A stretch of 64,000 bases of DNA, taken from positions 496,001-560,000 of the forward strand of contig NZ_JAIUZP010000004.1 in assembly GCF_020171315.1 (NCBI RefSeq), given 5' to 3'. Below the pieces are notes generated by a model. That model did no database searches. It was not told the origin of the DNA and saw nothing but the letters and a program-made list of their open reading frames with translations. The position numbers were made by a program, and so were the translations under genes. Positions 8,222 through 19,501 of the stretch are shown here, in pieces (position 1 is the stretch's first letter; each line of letters begins with the position of its first letter). Source of the stretch: Pseudooceanicola nanhaiensis (GTDB lineage: Bacteria > Pseudomonadota > Alphaproteobacteria > Rhodobacterales > Rhodobacteraceae).

Positions 8222-11200
8222 TCATTCCGCAGGCTGGGTCGCCGCCTCCGTCTCCTGCCGCCGTGGCAGGAAACCCTCGACCAGCATGTAGATCACCGGC
8301 GTCACGAAGAGCGTCAGCACGAAGGCAAAGCTGAGCCCGCCCGTGATGACGAGGCCGATGGCCTGCCGGCTCTCGGCGCCCGCGCCTGCGGCGGTGGCCA
8401 GCGGGACCGCACCCAGAACGGTGGCAATCGTGGTCATGGTCACGGGCCGCAGCCGGGTCACCGCGCCCTCGATGGCCGCTTCGCGCAGGGAATGGCCCTC
8501 CTCGCGCAGCTGGTTGGAGAATTCCACCATCAGGATGCCGTTCTTGGCCATCAGCCCCACCAGCAGGACGAGGCCCACCTGGCTGAAGATGTTCACGCTC
8601 TGCCCGGTCAGCCAGAGGGTCAGCACCGCGCCTCCCAGCCCCAGCGGCACCGTCAGCATGATCACCAGCGGGGTGCGGAAGCTTTCAAACTGCGCCGCCA
8701 GCACGAGGAAGACGATCGCCATGGCCATGCCGAAGACCATCGTCATCCCGCCCGAGGCGCGGATGAAGTCCGCCGCCTGCCCGGTCCAGGCAATGGTGGC
8801 GCCGGCGGGCAGCGCCGCCACGGCGCTTTCCACCCGGCCCATGACCTGCGCAAGGTCCGCCCCCGCCGGCAGGTCCGCCTCCATCGAGACGGAATGCACG
8901 CGGTCGTAGCGCTCGATCGAGGGCACGGTGGCGGCGGTTTCGATCGTGGCGACGGAGGACAGCGGGATCAGGTCGCCGCGGCTGTTGCGCAGCAGGATCG
9001 ACATCAGGTCAGCGGGGTTGTCCCGGTCCTCGGGCGCGGCCTGAAGCACGACCGGATACTGCCGCCCGTCTGAGGTGTATTCCCCCACGGTCCGCGAGGC
9101 GACCAGCGTCTGCAGGGTGGAGGAGACCGTCTCGGCATCAAGGCCAAGGTCCTGCGCGCGCAGCCGGTCCACGGTCAGCGTGGCCCCGGGCTGGTTCGCG
9201 GCATAGCCCACCTCGACGTTGGAGAGGTCGGGATCGGGCTCCAACGTGACGGCCAGCTCCTGCGCCCATTCCGCGGCGCGGTCGATGTCGGGGGCGCCCA
9301 GCATGAACTGCAGCCCGCCGCGCCCGCTGCCGATGCCAAGACCGCCGGAGGGGCGCATCCCGGTCTGGACCTCGGTGATCCGCGACAGCGGCCCGCGCAG
9401 CCCGGCCATGACCTCGGTCACGCTCTGATCCCGCTGGTCCCATGGCACGAGGTTCACGAAAAGCAGCGCGCGGCGCAGCTCTCCCCAAAGCCCGACGATG
9501 GAGGTGACATTGACCACGACACCCTGTTCGCGCAGCGGATCGAGCAGCGCCTCGACCTCGCGCACGGCGGTGTCGGTGTAGTCGAGGCTCGCCCCCTGCG
9601 GGGCGGTCACGTAGATGCGGAACTGGCCGCGATCCTCGGGCGGGGTCACCTCCTTGGGCAGCGCGAGGTAGAGCGCGACGGAGCCCGCCACGATGAAGCC
9701 CGCGAAGGCCAGCAGGATCTCCGGCGCCTTCAGAACGGCGCGCAGGCCCGCGCGATACCCGCGCTCGACCTGATGGATGACCGCATCCACGACGCGGGTC
9801 AGCAGGTTGGGCCGGTCGTCGCTCGGCATCATCCGCGCCGCCAGCATCGGCGACAGCGTCAGCGCCACGAAGCCCGACACGGACACCGCCACCGCCAGCA
9901 CGATGCCGAATTCGGCGAACAGCTGGCCGATCTGGCCCTCCATGAAGCTGACCGGCAGGAAGACCGCGATCAGCACGGCGGTGGTGGCGATGACGGCGAA
10001 GTTCACCTGATTGGCGCCGCGCCGGGCGGCCTCGGACCGGCTCTCGCCCATGGCGCGGTGGCGCTGGATATTCTCCAGCACGACGATGGCGTCATCCACC
10101 ACGAGGCCGATGGCGAGGATCATCGCAAAGAGCGTCAGGATGTTCAGCGAGAAGCCCAGCAGGGACATCACCAGCGCCGCGCCGAGGATCGACACCGGGA
10201 TCGTGACCACCGGCACCATGGAGAGCCGCGCAGAGCCGAGGAAGAGGAAGATCACCGCCGTCACCAGCAGCACCGCCTCCATGAAGACCTGCCCGACCTC
10301 GTTCAGCGTCGTCTCGATGAAGAGCGCTTCGTCCGAGGTCACCTCCAGCCGCATCCCCGCGGGCAGCAGCGGGCGCATGGTGTCCAGCTCGGCCTTCACC
10401 GCCTTGGAAATGGAGACGGTATTGGCCTGTGCCTGCGGCTGGATACCGATGCCAAGGCCGGTCACGCCATTGGCGCGGTTGAGGCTTTCGTTGCTGGAGG
10501 GGCCCGGCTCGATCCGGGCCACGTCGCCGAGGCGCAGCGGACGCTCGCCGCCATCGCGGATCACCAGCTGGGCGAATTCGGCGGCAGAGGTCATCCGGGT
10601 CCGCGCCAGCAGCTGCAGTTGCCGCGCGCCGGTCTCGATCTCGCCTGCGGGCAGCTCGATGTTGTTGGATTGCAGCGCCGAGGTGATGTCGCCCGTGGTC
10701 ACGCCATGGGCCGCCATCAGCCCGGCGTCCAGCCAGATGCGCATCGCGGGCGCCCGCTCGCCGTAGAGCGCGGCATTGGCCACGCCGGGCAGCCGGGCGA
10801 GCCGGTCGGTGATGTAGCGGTCGGCATAATCCGACAGCTCCAGCGGGGTCATGTTGCTGGACGAGAGGGAGAGCCGCAGCACCGGGTCGCCCTGATCGTC
10901 GTTCTTGCGCACCACGGGGGCGTCGGCCCCGTCCGGCAGGTCGCGGGCCGCGCGGTCCACGGCGGTGCGCACATCGTTCGCGGCGCTCTCGATATCGCGG
11001 GAGGGATCGAAGACCAGCACCGTGCGGGCGCGGCCGCGCTCGCTCTCGGTATCCATGCTCTGCAGGCCGCTGACCCCGGCGAGCGCCCCCTCGACGACGC
11101 TGGCGACCTGACTGTCGACCACGTCGGGCGAGGCGCCGGTATAGCTGACGCTGACGGTGATCCGCGTGGCCTCGGTCTGGGGCAATTCGCGCACCGGCAG

Positions 11201-11293
11201 CCGCGACAGGGCGACGGCCCCCAGCAGCACGATCAGCAGGTTCAGCACCGTGGCCAGAACCGGGCGGCGGATGGAGAGATCGGGCAGGCTCAC
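8222..11293 (-). CDS. RND-family multidrug efflux permease
   Basis: The 1023-residue inner-membrane protein has the AcrB/MexB (HAE1) layout: an N-terminal helix after MSLPDLSIRRPVLATV, two large periplasmic loops, and twelve predicted membrane segments in two repeats. The proton-relay motif GLVVDDAIVVLENI sits in helix 4. The second half carries matching helices ending in VTPVIYMLVEGFLP. It should export hydrophobic or amphiphilic compounds using the proton gradient, together with the adaptor encoded immediately upstream (four-base overlap). No outer-membrane channel gene is adjacent, so an unlinked TolC-type protein is probably used. Substrate is unknown. Confidence 0.93.
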   Translation of the reverse strand: MSLPDLSIRRPVLATVLNLLIVLLGAVALSRLPVRELPQTEATRITVSVSYTGASPDVVDSQVASVVEGALAGVSGLQSMDTESERGRARTVLVFDPSRDIESAANDVRTAVDRAARDLPDGADAPVVRKNDDQGDPVLRLSLSSSNMTPLELSDYADRYITDRLARLPGVANAALYGERAPAMRIWLDAGLMAAHGVTTGDITSALQSNNIELPAGEIETGARQLQLLARTRMTSAAEFAQLVIRDGGERPLRLGDVARIEPGPSSNESLNRANGVTGLGIGIQPQAQANTVSISKAVKAELDTMRPLLPAGMRLEVTSDEALFIETTLNEVGQVFMEAVLLVTAVIFLFLGSARLSMVPVVTIPVSILGAALVMSLLGFSLNILTLFAMILAIGLVVDDAIVVLENIQRHRAMGESRSEAARRGANQVNFAVIATTAVLIAVFLPVSFMEGQIGQLFAEFGIVLAVAVSVSGFVALTLSPMLAARMMPSDDRPNLLTRVVDAVIHQVERGYRAGLRAVLKAPEILLAFAGFIVAGSVALYLALPKEVTPPEDRGQFRIYVTAPQGASLDYTDTAVREVEALLDPLREQGVVVNVTSIVGLWGELRRALLFVNLVPWDQRDQSVTEVMAGLRGPLSRITEVQTGMRPSGGLGIGSGRGGLQFMLGAPDIDRAAEWAQELAVTLEPDPDLSNVEVGYAANQPGATLTVDRLRAQDLGLDAETVSSTLQTLVASRTVGEYTSDGRQYPVVLQAAPEDRDNPADLMSILLRNSRGDLIPLSSVATIETAATVPSIERYDRVHSVSMEADLPAGADLAQVMGRVESAVAALPAGATIAWTGQAADFIRASGGMTMVFGMAMAIVFLVLAAQFESFRTPLVIMLTVPLGLGGAVLTLWLTGQSVNIFSQVGLVLLVGLMAKNGILMVEFSNQLREEGHSLREAAIEGAVTRLRPVTMTTIATVLGAVPLATAAGAGAESRQAIGLVITGGLSFAFVLTLFVTPVIYMLVEGFLPRRQETEAATQPAE

Positions 11294-12387
11294 GGCGACA
11301 CGCGGGTCAGGCTGGCGGCCTGCATCCCCTCGGCGGCCACCACCTCGGTGCCGTCGCTGACGCTGTGCAGGTTGGTGACGATGACGGGCATCCCCTCGGC
11401 CACGTCGCCGGTAACCTCGATCAGCGTGCCGCGCTGCATGCCGGTCACCACCTCGATCCGGCGCGCGACGTCGCCATCGACCACGTGGATGAAGCTTTGC
11501 GTGCCGGCAGAGGTCAGCGCGCGTTCCGGCACCGCCAGCCCGTCGCGGCGCGACAGCTCCAGCGAGGCCTGCATGAACATGCCCGGCCGCAGGCGGCGGT
11601 CACCGTTGGGCACCTCGGCGCGCAGCGCGATCGAGCGGGTCGAGGGATCGACCCGCGTGTCGAGCGCCGAGATCCGACCTTCGAAGGCTTGCTCGGCCCA
11701 GGCCGGCGTGGTGAAGCTGACCGCCTGCCCCGGCGCGAGCCGCGACAGGTAGCGTTCCGGCACGTTGAAGGCCACTTCGACCACCGAGAGATCGTCCAGC
11801 GTGGCGATCTCCGTCGCGGTGGTCACGATCTGGCCCGGCGAGACATCAGTCAGGCCCACGACCCCGTCGAAGGGCGCGGTGAGCCCGCGGTCCGACAGCG
11901 TGACAAGGGCAAGGTCGCGTTCCGCCTGCGCGCGCAGCAAGGTGGCGCGGGCGGCCTGAAGCGCGGCCTCGGAACTGCTGCCGCTCTGCTCCAGCCGCTG
12001 CTGGCGGTCGAAGGCGGCCTGCGCCTCCGAGACGGTCGCCTCGGCGGCGGCGAGGCTGGCGTGGGCCTCGGCATCTTCCAGTTCCAGCAGCAGGTCGCCC
12101 CGGCGCACCTCCTGCCCCGGGGTGATATGGACCTGCACGATCCGCCCCCCGGCAGAGGGTTGCAGCGTCACGGACTGGCGCGCGCGGGCCGAGCCCACGG
12201 CCTCGATCGTCTCGACGAAAGTCTGCTGCTGCACGGGTTCGGTGATCACCCGCACGGGGCCACGGGGGCCGCGCGGCCCCTGGGCCGCAGGGGAGGTGGC
12301 CGCCTGCATCTGGTCCGTCAGCTTGAACCCGGCGTAGGAGGCCCCCGCCAGCAGAACGACGCCCAGAAGGATGCGCAACAGCTTCAT
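11290..12387 (-). CDS. RND efflux periplasmic adaptor subunit
   Basis: This 365-residue membrane-fusion protein is of the AcrA/HlyD type. It begins with a hydrophobic segment (LLRILLGVVLLAG) that serves as signal or anchor. It then shows a lipoyl half-motif (GGRIVQVHITPGQEVRRGD), a coiled-coil hairpin of Ala/Glu/Arg-rich helices (about 110-170), the second lipoyl half (LTAPFDGVVGLTDVSPGQ) and beta-barrel domains. ATG at 12387 was preferred to an upstream in-frame start because an AAAGG site lies six bases before it and the signal segment follows directly. The stop overlaps the permease start (ATGA), so the two are co-translated. It bridges the permease to an outer-membrane channel. Confidence 0.92.
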   Translation of the reverse strand: MKLLRILLGVVLLAGASYAGFKLTDQMQAATSPAAQGPRGPRGPVRVITEPVQQQTFVETIEAVGSARARQSVTLQPSAGGRIVQVHITPGQEVRRGDLLLELEDAEAHASLAAAEATVSEAQAAFDRQQRLEQSGSSSEAALQAARATLLRAQAERDLALVTLSDRGLTAPFDGVVGLTDVSPGQIVTTATEIATLDDLSVVEVAFNVPERYLSRLAPGQAVSFTTPAWAEQAFEGRISALDTRVDPSTRSIALRAEVPNGDRRLRPGMFMQASLELSRRDGLAVPERALTSAGTQSFIHVVDGDVARRIEVVTGMQRGTLIEVTGDVAEGMPVIVTNLHSVSDGTEVVAAEGMQAASLTRVSP

Positions 12388-12662
12388 CAAATGCCTTTCA
12401 GTATCTCCCCGTGCGGCAGAATGAATACAGCCCTGAATTCCGGCAAGTGAAGAAACGAAGATGACTGCCCGGCATGACATTTCGTGATCACCTGCGCCCG
12501 GAAGTTGGCGGCCGGCCCGGCCCCGGCGCACAACCCCACGGAGAAACGGACAAAAGACATATCCGCTATCCCAATTTAGATGCCACTGCTACGATCCCTG
12601 CGGGTCAGCAGTTCGGCCCGGACCAGCCAACGCCTCAGTCGCCAGTTCCGGAGTTCCCTCAG

Positions 12663-13589
12663 ATGACAGATTTTCTCAGACCGCAGACCGCCCGTCGGAG
12701 CCTTGGCGCAGACCGGGCGGGCAGCAAACCAGCCCCGACCGCCGCACCGCTTGCCGCGCTGCTCGGGCTGGCGGCCCTCGCCGTGGCGGGCAGTGCCACC
12801 GCGCCCCGGGCCGAAACGCCGGCGGAGCGCGGCGCGACCCTCGTGCAGGGGATCATGGGCTGCGGCAACTGCCACACCCCGATGGGCCCCGAAGGCCCGG
12901 TGATGTCACAGGACCTCTCGGGCCGGCTGGTGGACAAGAACGACATGTTCACCGCCATCGCGCCCAACATTACCCCCGCAGGCCGGGTCGCGGACTGGTC
13001 CGACGCCGAACTGGCCCGCGCCATCCGCGAGGGCATCCGCCCCGACGGCAGCATCATCGGCCCGCCGATGCCCTTTGCCGCCTACCGGGCCATGTCGGAC
13101 GAGGACCTCGCGGCGGTCGTGGCATACCTGCGCACCGTCCCGGCGGTGGAGGCCGACCCGGGCCAGTCGACCTATGCCATCCCCCTGCCCCCGGCCTATG
13201 GCCCGCCGCTGGAGACGCCCGTTACCGCGCCGCCCGCCGGGGCGACGGTGGAGTATGGCGGCTACCTCGCCGCGCTGGGGCATTGCATGGAATGCCATTC
13301 GCCCCTGACCCCGCAGGGCCCCGACTGGGGCGAAGGCTTTGCCCGCGGCGGGATGGAGTTCCACGGGCCATGGGGCGTGTCCCACGCGCCGAACCTGACC
13401 AACCACGAGGACGGGCTGGCGGGCTACAGCGATGCAGAGCTGAAGACGATGATCGGCACCGGCACGCGGCCCGACGGGGCGCAGATGCTGCCGCCGATGC
13501 CCTACGGCTACTTCGGCCGACTGTCGGAGCAGGACATGGAGGCGCTGGTGCTCTACCTCCGGTCGATTCCGGGCAAGCCCGACCTGTGA
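12663..13589 (+). CDS. diheme c-type cytochrome
   Basis: The 308-residue exported protein has two c-heme attachment sites: Cys67-Gly-Asn-Cys70-His71 and Cys208-Met-Glu-Cys211-His212. Each lies at the start of a cytochrome c domain and is followed by Met-containing segments (PPMPFAAYRAM, LPPMPYGYFG) that could give axial ligands. A hydrophobic stretch at about 28-48 ending near ATAPRAE is a likely Sec signal peptide. ATG at 12663 keeps that signal; the frame is also open upstream but lacks such features. This layout is common in the cytochrome subunits of periplasmic dehydrogenases, but no dehydrogenase subunit is adjacent, so the redox partner is unknown. It is transcribed divergently from the RND pump. 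Confidence 0.88.
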   Translation: MTDFLRPQTARRSLGADRAGSKPAPTAAPLAALLGLAALAVAGSATAPRAETPAERGATLVQGIMGCGNCHTPMGPEGPVMSQDLSGRLVDKNDMFTAIAPNITPAGRVADWSDAELARAIREGIRPDGSIIGPPMPFAAYRAMSDEDLAAVVAYLRTVPAVEADPGQSTYAIPLPPAYGPPLETPVTAPPAGATVEYGGYLAALGHCMECHSPLTPQGPDWGEGFARGGMEFHGPWGVSHAPNLTNHEDGLAGYSDAELKTMIGTGTRPDGAQMLPPMPYGYFGRLSEQDMEALVLYLRSIPGKPDL

Positions 13590-13611
13590 CCGCGCCCGCT
13601 TGAGCCTTGCC

Positions 13612-13634
13612 GGGGCCGGCGAGAGACCGGCCCC
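13612..13634 (+). terminator. hairpin after the cytochrome c gene
   Basis: An 8-bp perfect GC stem (GGGGCCGG / CCGGCCCC) with a 7-base loop begins 22 bases after the cytochrome stop. There is no T-run behind it, so it may be a weak or Rho-assisted terminator. Confidence 0.4.
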
Positions 13635-13816
13635 GCACCGAGGGCACGTACCCGTGCCTGCCCCCTCTGCCGCCTCGCCCCGGTGGCCGGATGATTGATC
13701 CTTGGGCACTCTCCCCCGTGCCTCGGGCGACGACGCACCGTCACGGCTTCGTGTCCGCGGGAATTGATGCGGCGCAAAGTCAGCACTCGCGAATCTCCCT
13801 AGTCTGAACCGGTTGA

Positions 13817-15710
<1,894 letters not shown>

Positions 15711-15714
<4 letters not shown>

Positions 15715-16007
15715 CCGGGCCTGCCCCCAAGCCCCCCGGGGCCAACGACCACCTCGCCGAGGCTGCCCGCCGCACTGCCGCGCGCGACCAGATCGCGCAG
15801 GACACGCCCGAGCCCTCGCTCGGCGCGCGGCTGGGGCAGATCGGCATCCTCGGCTGGGCCGTGATCGTGCCCACGCTGATGGGGGTCGGTCTGGGCCGGA
15901 TGGCGGACCACTACTTCGACACCGGGGTGTTCTTCACCGCCCCGGCGATCATGCTCGGCGCCGCCATCGGCTTCCGGGCGATCTGGAAATGGATGCACAG
16001 ACAATGA
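15711..16007 (+). CDS. atpQ: N-ATPase subunit AtpQ (AtpI-like membrane protein)
   Basis: The 98-residue protein has a hydrophilic, charged first 40 residues and then two membrane helices (GILGWAVIVPTLMGVGLGRM and FFTAPAIMLGAAIGFRAIW). This is the AtpI/AtpQ pattern, a family linked to assembly of the c-ring or to cation handling. GTG at 15711 overlaps the atpC stop. AtpQ is one of two small membrane proteins that distinguish N-ATPase operons. Identification rests on topology and operon position more than on a catalytic motif. Confidence 0.85.
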
Positions 16008-16294
16008 CCCTCGACGCGCTGCTGACTGCCCCGCTCCTGCTTGCCGCCCTCGCGCTTGCCGCCGGTACCGGCGCGGGGATCGTGCATTTCGCCAGCCTCA
16101 GGCGGGTCACCGCGCTCTACCTCGAAGGTGGGCTGGCCGCGCGGACCGTGGCGCTGCAACTGCTGCGCCTTGCGCTGCTGGCCGCGCTGCTGGTGGGGCT
16201 GGCGCTGCTGGGGGCGCTGCCGCTGCTCTGCGGTACGCTCGGGCTGCTGCTGGGGCGGCAGATCGTGCTGCGCCGCGCACGGGGTGCCGCGTGA
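16004..16294 (+). CDS. atpR: N-ATPase subunit AtpR
   Basis: The 96-residue, very hydrophobic protein has three predicted membrane segments: LLTAPLLLAALALAAGTGAG, a middle LLRLALLAALLVGLALLG, and LLCGTLGLLLGRQIVL. Size and position between atpQ and atpB match AtpR, found only in N-ATPase operons and of uncertain function, possibly in rotor assembly. ATG at 16004 overlaps the atpQ stop (ATGA). The short TALYLEGGLAARTVALQL loop is the most polar conserved-looking part. Overlap with atpB at the 3' end suggests translational coupling. Confidence 0.85.
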   Translation: MTLDALLTAPLLLAALALAAGTGAGIVHFASLRRVTALYLEGGLAARTVALQLLRLALLAALLVGLALLGALPLLCGTLGLLLGRQIVLRRARGAA

Positions 16295-16989
16295 TGGACA
16301 ACCCGCTGACGCTGGAACCGCTGTTTCATGCGGGCCCCGTGCCGATCACCGCGCCGGTGCTCGTGACCTGGGCCATCCTGATCGGCCTCGCGCTCGGCTG
16401 CCGGATCGCGACGCGCCGCCTTTCGCTCACGCCCGGGCGGCTGCAGGTGGTGCTGGAGCTTTTCGTCACCGTGGTGGACGACCAGATCCGCGATACAATG
16501 CAGCGCCCCCCGGCGCGCTACCGCCCGCTGATCGGCACGATCTTCCTCTACGTGCTGATCGCCAACTGGTCCTCGCTCGTGCCCGGGATCGAACCGCCGA
16601 CCGCCCGGCTGGAAACCGATGCCGCGCTCGCGCTGATCGTCTTTGCCGCCACGGTCTGGTTCGGGATCGCGGCGCAGGGGCTGCGCGGCTACCTCAAGAC
16701 CTTCGCCGAGCCGACATGGGTCATGATCCCCCTGAACCTGATCGAGCAGGTCTCGCGCACGCTGTCGCTCGTTGTCCGCCTCTTCGGCAACGTGATGAGC
16801 GGCGTCTTCGTCATCGGCATCGTGCTGACCCTCGCAGGCCTGCTGGTGCCGATCCCGCTGATGGCGCTCGACCTGCTGACCGGGGCCGTGCAGGCCTACA
16901 TCTTCGCCGTTCTGGCCACCGTCTTCATCGGGGCCGCCGTCGGTGAACATTCTCCCTCTCCCGAAACCGCAAAGGACCTACCGCAATGA
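16294..16989 (+). CDS. atpB: N-ATPase Fo subunit a
   Basis: Subunit a is a five- to six-helix membrane protein forming the ion half-channels. The essential arginine is in SRTLSLVVRLFGNVMSG, matching the conserved helix-5 pattern with R-L-x-x-N. ATG at 16294 gives 231 residues; a GTG three bases earlier is an alternative that overlaps the atpR stop more fully. Its stop overlaps the atpE start (ATGA). The length is at the short end for the family, as is usual for N-ATPases. Confidence 0.93.
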   Translation: MDNPLTLEPLFHAGPVPITAPVLVTWAILIGLALGCRIATRRLSLTPGRLQVVLELFVTVVDDQIRDTMQRPPARYRPLIGTIFLYVLIANWSSLVPGIEPPTARLETDAALALIVFAATVWFGIAAQGLRGYLKTFAEPTWVMIPLNLIEQVSRTLSLVVRLFGNVMSGVFVIGIVLTLAGLLVPIPLMALDLLTGAVQAYIFAVLATVFIGAAVGEHSPSPETAKDLPQ

Positions 16990-17234
16990 CCGGAGACCTG
17001 ATCCAGATCGTCAGCATCCTCGCCGCGGCCATCGCCGTGTCGTTCGGGGCCATCGGCCCCGCCCTCGCCGAAGGCCGCGCCGTGGCGGCCGCCATGGATG
17101 CCATCGCCCGCCAGCCCGAGGCCGCGGGCACCCTCAGCCGCACGCTCTTCGTCGGCCTCGCCATGATAGAGACCATGGCGATCTACACCCTCGTGATCGC
17201 GCTGCTCGTGCTCTTCGCCAACCCCTTCGTCTGA
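16986..17234 (+). CDS. atpE: N-ATPase Fo subunit c
   Basis: The 82-residue hairpin protein has two membrane helices joined by the polar loop ARQPEA. The ion-binding Glu62 is in MIETMAIYTL. It is accompanied by Glu29 in helix 1 (GPALAEG) and Thr63. By alignment with the Ilyobacter Na+ c-subunit, Glu29 takes the place of Gln32, Glu62 of Glu65, and Thr63 of Ser66. A second carboxylate plus a hydroxyl next to the main Glu is the pattern reported for Na+-type N-ATPase rings, so Na+ translocation is plausible. The Thr67 equivalent is Met here, so it remains an inference. Confidence 0.94.
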   Translation: MTGDLIQIVSILAAAIAVSFGAIGPALAEGRAVAAAMDAIARQPEAAGTLSRTLFVGLAMIETMAIYTLVIALLVLFANPFV

Positions 17235-17247
17235 GCGCGGCCCAGCC

Positions 17248-17982
17248 ATGAGTATCGACTGGTGGACCCTCGGGCTGCAGGCGGTCAACGTCCTTGTCCT
17301 GCTGTGGATCCTCTCGCGTTTCCTGTTCCGCCCGGTGTCGGACATCATCGCCGCCCGGCAGGCCGCGGCCACGCAGGACCTCGACGCGGCGCAGGCCACG
17401 CGGGCCGAGGCCGAGGCCGCCCTCGCCGCCGCGCAGGAGCAGCTGGCAGGCGTCGCCGCCACCCGCGCCCAGATGCTGGCCGAGGCCCGCAGCGAAGCCG
17501 ACCGCAGCCGCGACCAGCTCCTCTCCGAGGCGCGGGCCGAGGTCGAGAAGCTGCGCACCGCGGCACAGGCCGACCGCCTGCACCGTCAGCAGGAGGCCTC
17601 CCATGCGATGCACGCGGAGGCGGCGGAACTGGCCGTGGACATCGCCCGCAGGCTGCTGGACCGGCTGCCCGCGACGGCCCGCGTGGCGGGCTTTATCGAC
17701 GGCCTCGCCGAGGCGGTGGCCCGCCTGCCCGAACGCACCCGCGCGGGGATCGGCGCCGAGGGCCCCGTGCCGCTGCGCGCGGCCGCCGAGATGAGCGGCG
17801 ACGAGGCCGACCACCTGCGCGAACGCCTTGCGCGCGTCACCGGGCACCCGGTGGCCCTTGCCGTCACCACGGACCCGACGCTGATCGCGGGCCTCGAACT
17901 GGACGCCCCCCATGCGGTCGTCCGCAACCACTTCCGCGCCGACCTCGACCGCATCCGGCAGGAGCTTCTGAAAAATGACTGA
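17248..17982 (+). CDS. atpF: N-ATPase subunit b with delta-like C-terminus
   Basis: The 244-residue protein has an N-terminal membrane helix ([20 protein letters not shown]), then a long Ala/Glu/Arg-rich coiled coil to about residue 135, as in subunit b. The final part, [20 protein letters not shown] through [17 protein letters not shown] to the end, resembles the C-terminal domain of subunit delta. N-ATPase operons have no separate delta gene, and none is found here. The protein thus appears to be the stator stalk carrying its own delta-like cap. ATG at 17248 lies 13 bases after the atpE stop, and the 3' end overlaps atpA by eight bases. Confidence 0.9.
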   Translation: MSIDWWTLGLQAVNVLVLLWILSRFLFRPVSDIIAARQAAATQDLDAAQATRAEAEAALAAAQEQLAGVAATRAQMLAEARSEADRSRDQLLSEARAEVEKLRTAAQADRLHRQQEASHAMHAEAAELAVDIARRLLDRLPATARVAGFIDGLAEAVARLPERTRAGIGAEGPVPLRAAAEMSGDEADHLRERLARVTGHPVALAVTTDPTLIAGLELDAPHAVVRNHFRADLDRIRQELLKND

Positions 17983-19501
17983 GACGCCATCCTCCGCAGA
18001 CTGGCTGAGCCGGGGCCGCGATGCGGTTGCCCGCACCAGCCTTGCCCCCGAGGCAGAGCCCATCGGCCGGGTGATCGCGGTCGCGGACGGCATCGCCCGC
18101 ATCTCGGGCCTGCCCGAGGCGCCGCTTGGCGCGTTGCTGCGGTTCGAGGGCGGACAGGCCGGTTTCGCGCAGGCGCTGGACGCCGAGGAGATCGACGCCG
18201 TCCTCTTCGATGCCGCCGACGGGGTGGAGGCCGGGCATCAGGTCACCGACACCGGCGACGTGGTGCGCGTGCCCGTGGGCGCGGGCCTGCTGGGCCGCGT
18301 GGTCGATCCGCTGGGCCGGCCGCTTGACGGCAAGGCCCCGCCCGAGGCCGAGGCCCTGCGCCCCATCGAACGCCCCGCGCCCAGCATCATCGAACGCGAT
18401 CTCGTCTCGGAACCGATGATGACCGGCGTGCTGGTGGTCGACAGCCTCTTTGCCCTCGGCCGCGGCCAGCGGGAGCTGATCGTGGGGGACCGGGCCACCG
18501 GCAAGACCTCCCTCGCCGTGGAGGCGATCATCAACCAGAAGACCACCGACGTGATCTGCATCTACGTGGCCGTGGGCCAGCGGGCGACGGCGGTGGAACG
18601 CGTGATCACGGCGGTGCGCGACCATGGCGCGCCCGAACGCTGCATCTTCGTGATGGGCGGCGCGGGCAGCACGCCGGGCCTGCAATGGATCGCCCCCTTC
18701 GCAGGCATGACCATGGCCGAGCATTTTCGCGACGCGGGCCACGATGTGCTGATCGTCATCGACGACCTGACCCGTCACGCCGCCACCCATCGCGAACTGG
18801 CGCTGCTCACCCGTGAGCCGCCGGGCCGCGAGGCCTATCCGGGCGACATCTTCTATCTTCACGCCCGGTTGCTGGAACGCGCCGCGAAACTGCCGCGCTC
18901 GGTCGGCGGGTCGATCACCGCGCTGCCGATTGCCGAAACCGACGAGGGCAACCTCTCGGCCTATATCCCGACCAACCTGATCTCGATCACCGACGGGCAG
19001 ATCGTGCTGGATGCGCATCTCTTCGCGGCCAACCAGCGGCCCGCGGTCGACGTGGGTCTGTCGGTCAGCCGGGTGGGCGGCAAGGCGCAGGCCCCTGCCC
19101 TCAGGGCGGTGTCGCGCCGGGTGCGGCTCGACTATTCCCAGTTTCAGGAACTGGAGATGTTCACCCGGTTCGGTGGCATTTCCAGCACCCGGGTCAAGAC
19201 GCAGATCGCCCGGGGCGAACGCATCCGGGGCCTGCTGACCCAGCCGCGCTATGCCGGGCTGCGACTCGTCGATCAGGTGGCGCTGCTGGCCGCGCTTGGC
19301 GAGGGCACGCTCGACACGCTTGCCGTCAGCGCCCTGCCCGAGCTCTGCAAGCGCCTGCCCGGCCGGATCGACCAGCAGGGCGGCGACGCGCTGACCACGG
19401 TCCAGCAGACCGGCGCGCTGAGCCCCGAACACCGCGCCGCCCTCGTGGCCGTGGTGGCCGATGTGGTCCGTGACCTGCCGCAGGCGGAGGCCGCGGGATG
19501 A
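17975..19501 (+). CDS. atpA: N-ATPase F1 subunit alpha
   Basis: The 508-residue alpha subunit has the P-loop GDRATGKTS, the [10 protein letters not shown] segment and [21 protein letters not shown], the alpha ATPase signature region. The N-terminus ([16 protein letters not shown]) differs from the housekeeping alpha, as expected for a paralogous N-ATPase. It overlaps atpF by eight bases and atpG by four. A standard set (atpHAGDC and atpIBEF) is expected elsewhere in the genome but is not in this window. Confidence 0.95.
   Translation: MTETPSSADWLSRGRDAVARTSLAPEAEPIGRVIAVADGIARISGLPEAPLGALLRFEGGQAGFAQALDAEEIDAVLFDAADGVEAGHQVTDTGDVVRVPVGAGLLGRVVDPLGRPLDGKAPPEAEALRPIERPAPSIIERDLVSEPMMTGVLVVDSLFALGRGQRELIVGDRATGKTSLAVEAIINQKTTDVICIYVAVGQRATAVERVITAVRDHGAPERCIFVMGGAGSTPGLQWIAPFAGMTMAEHFRDAGHDVLIVIDDLTRHAATHRELALLTREPPGREAYPGDIFYLHARLLERAAKLPRSVGGSITALPIAETDEGNLSAYIPTNLISITDGQIVLDAHLFAANQRPAVDVGLSVSRVGGKAQAPALRAVSRRVRLDYSQFQELEMFTRFGGISSTRVKTQIARGERIRGLLTQPRYAGLRLVDQVALLAALGEGTLDTLAVSALPELCKRLPGRIDQQGGDALTTVQQTGALSPEHRAALVAVVADVVRDLPQAEAAG

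Noticed and set aside
9773-11752. A plus-strand open frame of about 659 codons opposite the RND permease
   Set aside because: It is antisense to a well-matched permease and has shadow-type composition rich in His, Arg and Asp with no motif.
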